Positions 30,206 to 38,330 of a DNA stretch of 38,330 bases are shown piece by piece (position 1 is the first letter of the stretch; each line of letters opens with the position of its first letter). The notes beneath the pieces were generated by a model. It was given only the letters and a program-made list of their open reading frames with translations. It was not told the origin of the DNA and searched no databases. Position numbers and translations under genes: made by a program. The stretch comes from Cudoniella acicularis (lineage: Eukaryota > Ascomycota > Leotiomycetes > Helotiales > Helotiaceae), in the NCBI GenBank assembly GCA_013054445.1, contig JAAMPI010000423.1, positions 1 through 38,330 of the forward strand, read 5' to 3'.

Positions 30206-32352
30206 ATGCCTCCGCTGCCCAGCCAGAAAGGCACAGGCAAGAAGGGAAGAGATGCTCGTCAGAGCCGGAGTCGCAACTCCACCCCAAACCTAGTGGGCAC
30301 TACCAGCAACCTTCCGCAGACCGAGTCTGGCGAGACAGCACTCCTTGAGTTGCCTCGAGGCTCGTTCCCCACGTCCGACGACGTTACAGAGAATGTTGGC
30401 CCGGCTATTCCCAGCTCAAAGGAGTTGGAAGCCCTTTCAGAAAAGCTGCAGCGCCTTATGGCCTCTATCGAGCTTCGGGGAAACACTTGCGATCGAGGCA
30501 TGCGAATGCTAGCACAGATGAGAAAAGACCGATTAGAGGAAATCGAGACAGAGCGAAGGGATGAAGAGCGGAAGGAAAGGCTGAAGAACGATGAAGAGGA
30601 GCGAGAGCGCGGTAGGCACAAAGCGAATAAGCTGAAGAAGCAAAAGGATGTGAGCACTAGAGCAGAAGAAAGGCCATTGACGCATGGTGCACATGGTTTA
30701 GCAGCTCAAGATGGGTCGAACCTCGGTGAGTTGCGCGTTCGATTGCTGTCGCTTTTTTGTTGTTGTCGCGTTAGATACCGAGCTATCTCTGCCCTATCTT
30801 GAACTTTGAAACCCGCCTTTCTGGAATCTTTGACAAGACTAATAAACTTTTGGCAGACCGAACATCCCCAATGCCTACCGCTGGGAAGAACTCGCGCAGA
30901 CTCTCGCGAGATAACGACACCGCCAGCTCCTCACTCTCCCCAGTTGCAGTAGCAACACCAGCTGCAACCGGAATGGATATTGACGAGAAGGACGAAAATG
31001 CAATGGATGATGATTCTAGCTCCGACGAGCATCAACCACCTCCTGCGCCTGCGGTGCCTCATCTTCAGACCTTTGGTGAAGACCCCTCCACTTTTCCTGA
31101 CCCAACAGTCTACGATATCCGAGAAATCACAGACGATATGGATGACGATACAAAGCGTGAGATCTTTTCGGTTGCATACTTTCCAGAATCCAATCTTGAA
31201 GATTTGATCCCTGGGACACCTCCCGACAAGGATTTTAGTAACGCGAAACCTACAAACCAAGTACAATTCAACACATTCTCGACTTATCTCGAACCATATT
31301 TCCGCTCTTACACGGAGGAAGATCTTGCTTTCTTGCGCGAGAGAGGAGACCGCGCAGTTCCATTCATTATACCTCGTCGTGGCAAGAAACATTACACCGA
31401 GATCTGGGCCGAGGAGGATGGTGCAATGTCCATTGATAACCCTCAGCAAGGTCGCGAGAAGCTTCCCGCAAATCAAGCTCGTGGTAATCTTGAAGGTATG
31501 GATGATGCCACAGCAGAGACAGATCAAATATCAGGGGGTCCAATGCTATCTAGACTCCTTGCGACTTTGAGGCCTGAAAACCGTGCCCCACCATCCGAGG
31601 AGAAGCCAATGACAAATGGACTTACAAACGGCGAGTCAAATATCAATGGGGAAGCAAATGGTGATCTTGGAGATCCCATGCAACTCTCTTCAGATGCTCC
31701 GGCTCCAATTCCGCCAGCTACATACATGACTGAGTCCTCCTCGGAGTCTTGGAAGAAAGCTACTCATCCTAAGCTTGATTATGCGCAGGTTGATGAAAGA
31801 ATAAAGCAAGAGCTTCGTCACATTGGCTTTCTACCCCCTGACACAGATCCTGACTTCGATGCGCACTACGATGACGAGATTGCCGTGCGTCTGCGTGCTC
31901 TTCAAGCCGAATTGAAGCAACAGTCTATCATTAACGGTGCGCGTAAAGCCCGGTTGCAAGACCTTGTGAAAGAGAGAATGGCTCACCAGGAATACACAAC
32001 CATCCTCGAAGACCTTGACGGCCAAGTTCAAACAGCGTATCTCAAGCGCACTCGCACTATGGGAAAGAACAAGAAGACCAAGAGACCTGGTGGAGCTGGG
32101 GGTGGAAGTCACTTTGTGGGTGGCGGCTCTAGTGGAATGGCAAGACCAGGAATTGGTGATATGACGAAGACGGTGATGGAGAGAAGAAAGAAGTGGATCG
32201 AGGGTGTTGGACCAGTATTTGATGATGAGCGCAGTGTGGTTAAGGTTCCTCGAGCATCAAATCCTGGAAGCTCGATATACAAGCCAGAGGATATGGCAGA
32301 ACTCATCCGGAAGGAAAAGGAGAGCTGGGACGAGGATGTGGAGGAGGAATAA
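30206..32352 (+). CDS. ngg1: Ada3/Ngg1, SAGA/ADA histone acetyltransferase subunit
   Basis: Ada3 links the Gcn5 acetyltransferase and Ada2 inside the nuclear SAGA and ADA complexes and stimulates nucleosome acetylation. Two exons, 30206-30725 and 30857-32352, around a 131-nt intron (GTGAGT...GGCAG) encode 671 aa. The N-terminal half has a Ser/Arg-rich start, a predicted helix [20 protein letters not shown] and a long charged coiled-coil-like stretch ([20 protein letters not shown]). The acidic middle is followed by the Ada3 domain, about residues 480-571: [20 protein letters not shown] ... [19 protein letters not shown] ... [14 protein letters not shown] Gly-rich loop and [13 protein letters not shown] follow near the end. 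Length and domain order fit fungal Ngg1 proteins. The start ATG follows AACAAC, a good fungal context. Confidence 0.93.
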
Positions 32353-32873
32353 GCTCTTCGATTGTATACACCTCGGCGGTCCGGAGTTGGAATCATTAGT
32401 TCGCCTGGGTATCTGGCAGTGGCGTTGGGGAGTATTCATGTTTGAAGATACCAGGACCTAGAGCGATGGCATACGTGGATTCCCTCAAATGTGGTCTAGT
32501 CTACCAAGGTCGTCTAGATTGTAATATAATTTTGCTGTATGATCTCTGATTCAAGACTGAAAGAAAGATTGGGTACCTGTATAGTAGTCACCAAACGGAA
32601 GGTTCAAGTGTTGTGGCCGACCTCGTCCTCGCCCTCGCTCTCGCTTAGCGCCTTCTCCTTTCAACACAAACAATCTTTCCCAAAAACAGACAACCACCTG
32701 CACCTCACCATCAACAAACACACAAAACACCCCAGGAAGACCTCGGTAACGGCGCGCTTCTACAGACCGCATCGTTGCGGTATTCTCTCGTATTCTTCTC
32801 TATCATATTCGTCTCGCCGCCACCATCCACCATCCACCCATCGCCTCAAAACTGAACGCGTCAGATCGAGGCC
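32353..32873. other. Intergenic with pyrimidine-rich leader
   Basis: Spacer between Ada3 and the next gene on the same strand. A CT-rich tract (about 32,619-32,645) and CCA-rich DNA just before the next ATG look like promoter and 5' UTR. Confidence 0.5.
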
Positions 32874-35800
32874 ATGGAAGGCTACGTCTCTCAAGAAAAG
32901 GCCATTGCACGTCGGGCCAAGGAGAAAGGAATCTCCAACAAGGTCCTGGAGGCCTTTTTTGACAAGAAGCTGGAGGAGGTTGCCACGACTTTCCCAAACG
33001 CCTCTTCGAATTGGCGTTTGGGACGCGTGGAGTTCTTGCTTTGGGATCACTTCTGTAAGTTGAGCATCCATTCAAGATCGGCAGAAGAATGTGTCATCAG
33101 ACTCATCATCTTCACAATGTACAAGTACTAATCACGTTATTTTTAGTTCCTGCGGAACCGTTTCCTGGCAAAATGCAGTATTTGGACAGCCCAGGTAGTG
33201 GACGCAAGCCACCTCTTGGGGCCGGGAGGTTTGTAGCCGCCGAAGGGGAGATGACTGATAAGCTTTACAGCGATAACATCTTGAAGGCTAGGGTCAAACC
33301 TGAGCCGGGAGTCCCAAGTGGAGCTTGGGTTCATGACCGATACAGCGAGAAGACTGCTCTCCGCAACGATACCGCCTTGCCTCAGAGCGACTACTATCGA
33401 CCACCCAGCCTTCACAGTGACCGCTACACGCCCTCCAATTCTGCGTTGCAGATGGCTCAAACTGACCACTACAGTCCTGCGAAGTCTGAAATTCCGAGAC
33501 AAAGCGGGTCTTCGAGATCAGATAGAGCCACTGATCGAGGTCGTCCCCGATCAGATTCTCGTTCTTCAGGTTTGAGTAATGTTGTGCCAAACAGCGCAAA
33601 GCCGGTTGAGATATTGTCGTATGCTTCGCAAGGTCAGCAGGGTTTGCAAACTCTGCTTGGGAGCTTAAGCGGTGCTGTGTTGGCAGACCCTCGACCCGTG
33701 GCTAAGATGCTGCGGGTGATGGGTCTGAGAAATTTTGCAAGAGATCGCGGCATTTCTGGAAGTGCGTACGATGCTATTCAGAAGAAATGCCGCGATCTTG
33801 TGCGCCTCAGGCACTCGGATCAAACTCTAGGTCGAGAATGGCTGGCATGGAAGGAAGAGGCAATGATCTGGGACCAGATCTGTAAGTCCGCAATCTGTTG
33901 TCTGTGAATTTGTAAGACTAACATGTTAGCAGTTGGCCCAGTTCGGTTCCCTATAGCTGAGCCGAGCTGGCAGTCACAAAGGGTTACTTCAGCATCGTCA
34001 ACCCGATCAACAGGTGGTAGTTTAAGAAATGCATGGTCAACTACAGCAGATGCAGGATTTGGCGCCGACAGCTATAGGTCTGCGACGAGAAGTACCCCCG
34101 TTCAATGGGATGGCCCCACACGCGCAGCTTCAGCATTTGCTACACCTCCATGCACTGGATACTTTCCGATGGAGAAGGTAATGGAAGAAAAGGCCAAGGA
34201 AGTTGGCGGGATGGACTTCCGTAAGAAATTTTTCCAGCGTCTTCAACGATCGAGAGATCTTGTAAGAACTGAACACGGAAGTTGTGCGAGTCTTGTTAGG
34301 CATTATTTGGCCGATATTCACGTGTGGAATCAGTGTTGTAAGCGGTCTTTTGTTATCTATGCCGCTCAACAAACTCTAACTGCTCTCAGTTCCAGAAGAA
34401 CCGTTTCCGGTTGCGCCTCCTGAAGGTGGCCATGTAGAAGGCTGCAAAGGATCGGTGTCGAAGTTTCTGCGAACAACATCTCCTCCAAAACTTACTCAAT
34501 CAACAACACAGTCAAGTCAGCCAAATGATGTGGGTGGAAAGAATAATAGGGAGCCTGCTACTGCTGCCAGAGTTGTCCCTGCTCAACCTCGAACTCAGAT
34601 CTCGTCGAAGCCGAACACTAGTATTTTGAGCACTCAACAGGTAGCGCCCCGAAGCCAACCTTCTCTTCCAAGGGATCAAAACTTGTCACCTCCCAAGATC
34701 AAGGTTGAACCCAGTGCCAAAATATCACAGCAAGAGCGTCCATCTACATCTGCTCCCCATCTGTCGTCTAGTCTCCCTACGAAATCCGATAGGGGTAAAT
34801 CCAGTGCAAATGATCAGCAAGTCTTGTTATTTTTCAATGAGAACCACCGGCAATGCAAATTCAGTGAGCTTGATCGCATTTATCAGGCATTTTTTCAAGA
34901 CGCCGCAGGGAATCATCAAGTGAGTAGTTCACTGGGCTGCAAACTCCTCTATGCTAGGTCGAAGGACGCTACGTACATATTAGCCTGCCCCTCTGCAGCT
35001 CAAATTCAAGACTCAACGACCTCCAACCAAACATGGAATGCCAATTCCCTAGCGAAGGCAAGCAAGTTTGTGGAAGCATGGGTAACTGAAGTCTTGGCAA
35101 ATAGAAAGACTGTTAGTTTGCTAGACTACTACAAGTCGCATCGCCCCTCGAGTTCTGTCCGTCTGGAAACCCGAAATTCAACTTGCCTTATAGTCCAGGG
35201 GAAGTCAGTCCCTTGCTTAATGTCTAAGCTAAAGAATCTTACCTATTCTTTTGTTATTGACAATGATAAGGAGATTGCTGAGAAAGCTTTCGGTTGCTAC
35301 CTTCTTGCTTATCAACAAAGCCATGGCAATGGTCTTCATTTGAATGCGGTACCGTTCGGCAATAGAGACAGCTCAGTTGTCGATAAAGCTGCAAAATTTC
35401 TGTCCGACTGGGCTGTGAAAGCACTAGAAGACCAGCCTCTCACGATGTCCTCATATTGGCAAGAGTGCAAGGGAGACTTTAGTGCTGAGAACTCAGTGAA
35501 TTCTACCAACACCACACTATACTTATCAGACTTATCTGCATCTACTCGAGACGACAATAATCACCAGTCATCTTATGATACCGAGCAACAATGGCAGGAG
35601 TACGCGACTGTTCATGGGGCTACAGATCTAGACCGGATGATGATTGAGGAGCAGGCCAAGGTATGTGTATCGCCTGTTGCTCATTAGGTCAGTGGATTAA
35701 TTGTATTCCCAGTGTGAAGGATTACGCAGAATGGTATTTGATGACGAGGAAAATGAGATGATCACTCTTGGCGAGTTCAAGAGGAGGACTAGATGCCGCT

Positions 35801-36505
35801 CCTTCGGTGTCACTAAGCCAATCTTGAATTTGGATCCCGCGGATCAGAAAACCATTAGTGATTTAGCAAATGACGCTGTGACTAGGAACGGCACCATGGC
35901 AGATGAGGTACCTCTCTCGATGAGTACTTCCGTCGCTGCGATTTATTCACAGGTTGGGGCAAATTATGAGACTACAAAGTGGAAGGCGGCTAATATGACG
36001 GAACTCGTGGATCGGACTGGAAAGGGGGTGAGTGAGAATGGCAATATGGTGGCCGAAGCAAACATGATAAAGAGTCAATTCCTTGCTGGGGCTATCATCG
36101 TTTGCTCCGAGGTTGAGATGCAGGGGAACAAGGGTGAAGTAGCAAAGCGGGAAGGCCGCTGACATGGAAGATGCTAATTCTGAGCGTGCTGGTGAGAGAG
36201 CAAAGATAAATGGCAATGTTGTAGGTGAAGCCACCATGCTGAACAGCGCTTCTATTGCCGAAGTTGGTATGATGAGCTTGGAGGGTGAGACGCCAGGGGT
36301 GGCGGTTGGAAAGGAGAGTGGAACTCAATTTGCGGAGGAGATTGCAGAGCAGGTTGTCAAGAAGGTTGTGGAGGCGGTCACAGAGGAGATTGCAATGGGT
36401 GATGGCGGGGAGGGGGAGAAGGCAAAGCGGAAGGCAGTTGACATGGAGGAAAATGCTGTGGAGCGTGCTGAGAAGAGAGCGAAGGTGGATGAAGGCTCTG
36501 CATAA
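32874..36505 (+). CDS. Multi-repeat protein of unknown function (three copies of one domain, two of another)
   Basis: Six exons: 32874-33054, 33147-33881, 33933-34337, 34390-35660, 35713-36027 and 36143-36505, giving 1089 aa. The ATG sits in GCCATGG. Three related blocks of about 70 residues occur at roughly 5-66, 237-315 and 381-450; each ends in a Trp motif followed by a Pro-rich turn (LLWDHF|F.AEPFPG, MIWDQI|F.PVRFPIA, HVWNQC|F.EEPFPVA). Each is split at the same place by a phase-1 intron that completes the codon TTT or TTC. Two other related blocks lie at about 585-680 and 705-800, each ending in a SLAKASKFVEAW- or KAAKFLSDW-type helix. Long Ser/Pro-rich linkers separate blocks. The last intron (36028-36142, GTGAGT...GTAG) avoids a stop at 36160 and opens a Glu/Lys-rich tail with a bipartite-like basic motif (KAKRK...KRAK). 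No family recognised; a nuclear role is only a guess. Confidence 0.82.
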
Positions 36506-36960
36506 AGGTTCGTTCTTGAAATGTTTCTCTTGCATCCTACCTGGTTAAGTTGCTGGATCATGACACATGATAGTAAAGGAAGGGTCTGTTTGAGTATGTA
36601 TTTTACTTTGATAGTGTTGAGATAGATACCCTCTCCGCCTAAAATAAAAATAAAAAAATAGTGTTCGGTAATTTTCCTTCCACTTTCAAGTCCTCACTTG
36701 TGATAAATGAATATTTGTGTAATGTAACGATTGTTTGTTGTGTTGACTAGGTGGCTTTTGGTAGTACAAGTCCTATCTCTCTATAATGTATTGTTGATGT
36801 ATCTTCTCCCCCTTTCCTTATGCCTCTCCTTCTGCCTCTCCTTCCCTTCCCTCCCTTCTTTCCTTCCTCAATACTAGACCGTCAAGTCCGTTACGACTCA
36901 CAAGCTCACCATCACGAGCTCGCCTTCACCAGCCCTCAACAGCTCAGTGGCAAGTGAGCA
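36506..36960. other. Intergenic, convergent ends
   Basis: Between the multi-repeat gene (+) and the first Cys-rich gene (-). From 36,695 the sequence CACTTGTGATAAAT... is repeated at 37,768, marking the edge of a tandem duplication. A pyrimidine-rich tract lies at about 36,800-36,870. Confidence 0.6.
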
Positions 36961-37128
36961 TCAAATATACCGACAATTCCGACATCCATTCGCAGTCGTT
37001 TGGTCGAGGATCCAAGCCCCGCTCTTGTAATCGGGGCACTGGTGCATAGCTCCTGTGGGGCAGAGGCGCCATTGCATTTGTGAGATGCCGCCGCAGATCA
37101 TGCAGGAGAAGGGGACGCGTGTGCACAT
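36961..37128 (-). CDS. 55-aa cysteine-rich protein, copy 1
   Basis: ATG at 37128, TGA at 36961, no intron. It has seven cysteines: Cys2, the pair Cys9/Cys12 in SCMICGGIS, Cys23, Cys31, and Cys49/Cys52 in GCRNCR. The spacing of two CxxC pairs could bind a metal ion, or the cysteines could form disulfides; there is no clear signal peptide in this short form. The second copy at 38025-38192 has exactly the same length and shares about half its residues, including SCM.CGGIS, DYK.G.WILD and GCR, which is strong evidence that this is a real gene. A TATA-like sequence lies about 240 nt upstream. Function unknown; this is too short for ordinary ORF length cut-offs. Confidence 0.72.
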   Translation of the reverse strand: MCTRVPFSCMICGGISQMQWRLCPTGAMHQCPDYKSGAWILDQTTANGCRNCRYI

Positions 37129-38024
37129 CTCTTTTGGTTTTTGTTGGGGGAAGTGGTTGTGGAAATGGGGGGGGGGGGGATGAGGGGAGTGTGTGGTTTG
37201 ATGGTGGTTGAGGGGGAAAGGTGGGAGGAGTGGCTTGGTGTTGGAAGTGAAGTTGAGTTGTGGGTTTATGGCTCAGCCGGTTTGGTTTTAGTGTTTGGGA
37301 GGTGAGGATGGTTGTAGTGGGTTGAGCTGAGTTGAGTTCTGTTCTGGCCTTTTTAAGTTTTGTTTGTTTTATATAAAGAGAAAAATAATAAAACAGAAGT
37401 CTCGTATCGGCTTTTTTTATATTTGTGTAGAATATGAGGTAGTGAATCATCGTGTGTTGGTAAGTCGTGCGTAGGAATTATGTACAAGTGAATCGCGTTT
37501 ATGCAAACTGTATATGTGTAAATCGTAAATTGTGTAGGTATACGTGAATCTTGACAACAGCTGGGGTAAACCGATAGATGTTTTAGTGGAATGAAATATA
37601 TAAGTTGTGTGTGCTGTATGTTTTAGAGGTATAGTCTAGGCGCATATAATTGGTCAACTCCTAAACTGCCGAACCGCTGAAATAGCGCCAGTGTTTTTCA
37701 ATGATATTGAGTAAATAAGGTAGGATATTGATTAATTTAGCGTTATGAAGAACGTTCCCGATCACTTCACTTGTGATAAATAATAAATGTATGTGCAAAG
37801 TAGCGATCGTTGTATTAACTAGTTATTGGTACAAGTTCTGTTTATGAAGTATGAACCATAAAGAATAATATATAAATTCCTCCGACCCTCCTGGGGAATC
37901 CTCCCCCGTCTGCGTGAAATGTGATTATGTAGAAACCAAAGTGAATGTGAAAGTTATAGCGAATCTGTGATTGGCCCACCCATCCACCCAGTGATTAAAT
38001 GGGTCGGAACTCTCAAATGATGAA
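37129..38024. other. Spacer between the two Cys-rich genes
   Basis: Holds the upstream region of copy 1 (including a poly-G run of 12 near 37,170) and the 3' flank of copy 2. A 168-aa frame here (minus, 36944-37450) overlaps the real 55-aa gene in another frame and is not supported. Confidence 0.5.
37369..37377 (-). promoter_or_regulatory. TATA-like box upstream of Cys-rich copy 1
   Basis: The minus strand reads TTTATATAA about 240 nt before the ATG at 37128, followed by a C/A-rich leader. Position fits a TATA box with a long 5' UTR, but transcription start is unknown. Confidence 0.35.
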
Positions 38025-38192
38025 TCAAAGATCGCGATAGGTCCGACAGCCTTTCTCGGTCGCGGTATCAAGAATCCAGTCGCCGTCCTTATAGTCGTCA
38101 CAATCGTGGCCGAGGTGTGTATGGCACCGTCGCCCTCGGAATCGCGAGATGCCGCCGCAGCGCATGCAACTGAGGGGGAGGCATTTGCACAT
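38025..38192 (-). CDS. 55-aa cysteine-rich protein, copy 2
   Basis: ATG at 38192, TGA at 38025. Seven cysteines: Cys2, Cys4, Cys9/Cys12 (SCMRCGGIS), Cys23, Cys31 and Cys49. Compared with copy 1 it gains Cys4 and has Tyr in place of Cys52 (GCRTYR), so the last CxxC pair is lost. The shared core is SCM.CGGIS...R.C...DYK.G.WILD..T..GCR. Conservation at the protein level with equal length, while flanking DNA has diverged more, suggests selection on the product. The promoter reaches towards the window edge. Function unknown. Confidence 0.7.
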   Translation of the reverse strand: MCKCLPLSCMRCGGISRFRGRRCHTHLGHDCDDYKDGDWILDTATEKGCRTYRDL

Positions 38193-38330
38193 TTTTTGCG
38201 CTGGTGGGGGGCACGGGGGAAGAGGGGTTTGTAGGTGATATATTTGGGGTGCGAAAGTGGTGTTTAGGAGGTGCTGAGGTGGTTGTGGGGGAAGTTGTTG
38301 TGGTTTTTAAGAAGGCAGGTGAGTTTGTGG
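38193..38330. other. Upstream of Cys-rich copy 2, cut by window edge
   Basis: A C/A-rich leader on the minus strand; an ATATAT patch lies at about 38,239. Nothing else seen. Confidence 0.4.

Larger units (their letters stand above)
36695..38192. repeat. Tandem segmental duplication carrying the two Cys-rich genes
   Basis: Two units offset by about 1064-1073 bp. Each has, on the minus strand, a 168-bp ORF (36961-37128; 38025-38192) followed by related 3' flanking DNA: CACTTGTGATAAATGAATAT...GTACAAGTCC at 36695 and CACTTGTGATAAATAATAAA...GTACAAGTTC at 37768. The copies have diverged considerably, so the duplication is not recent. Confidence 0.7.

Noticed and set aside
30931..31527. 198-aa ORF antisense to Ada3
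   Set aside because: Shadow of the Ada3 coding sequence; no motif and no start context.
32539..33063. 174-aa plus-strand ORF overlapping the start of the multi-repeat gene
   Set aside because: Runs through a pyrimidine-rich leader and then out of frame over exon 1 of the real gene.
36124..36162. Frameshift in the multi-repeat gene before the Lys/Glu-rich tail
   Set aside because: A GTGAGT (36028) to GTAG (36142) intron brings the tail into frame without any indel.
36944..37450. 168-aa minus-strand ORF over the Cys-rich copy 1 locus
   Set aside because: Low-complexity Pro/Thr-rich composition from a C/A-rich leader, and it overlaps in another frame the 55-aa ORF that has a conserved paralogue.
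1..38330. tRNA, rRNA, CRISPR arrays, bacterial-type operons
   Set aside because: I looked for clover-leaf boxes, repeat-spacer patterns and ribosome-binding sites and found none; gene structure is eukaryotic.

Overview
The window is nuclear DNA of a filamentous ascomycete (Pezizomycotina). Genes carry many short introns (about 43-160 nt, mostly GT-AG). Decayed genes are full of stop codons that look like C-to-T changes, as expected of repeat-induced point mutation (RIP). The gene families (pisatin demethylase-like P450, RTA1, SesA-type NLR N-terminal domain) are fungal. Leotiomycetes is my guess, not shown. A few N bases lie in a repeat near 14.7-14.9 kb.

Left part (1-6.1 kb): the 3' end of a GMC/cholesterol-oxidase-linked alpha/beta hydrolase (+), an intact P450 (-), then debris: an O-methyltransferase pseudogene split by a solo LTR with a clean 5-bp target duplication, the last codons of a second P450, and a piece of an MFS sugar transporter. 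It reads like a decayed secondary-metabolism neighbourhood.

Centre-left (7.8-13 kb): a six-exon gene on the minus strand in which a sacsin/Hsp90-like ATPase head continues, through a splice that keeps frame, into a second fungal module ending in two membrane segments. One base appears to be missing near 11,021.

Centre (13.7-20 kb): repeat-rich, decayed territory. It holds an RTA1 relic cut by a small LTR element, a multi-stop pseudogene of unknown function, and a Tc1/mariner relic with a 215-bp inverted-repeat element inserted in its transposase.

20.2-21.3 kb: an intact gene with a SesA/NLR-type N-terminal domain and three exactly spaced HET-s-like repeats at its C-terminus, with no NLR gene beside it. 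This is the most suggestive candidate for a signalling component.

Right part (22.8-36.5 kb): housekeeping genes on cleaner DNA: complete urease (835 aa, seven exons, one apparent GC-AG intron), a membrane RING-H2 protein, the SAGA subunit Ada3/Ngg1, and a 1089-aa protein of unknown function with three copies of one domain, each interrupted at the same codon by a phase-1 intron. A TIR element lies between the RING and Ada3 genes.

Right end (36.9-38.2 kb): two 55-aa cysteine-rich paralogues (-) on a tandem duplication of about 1.07 kb.
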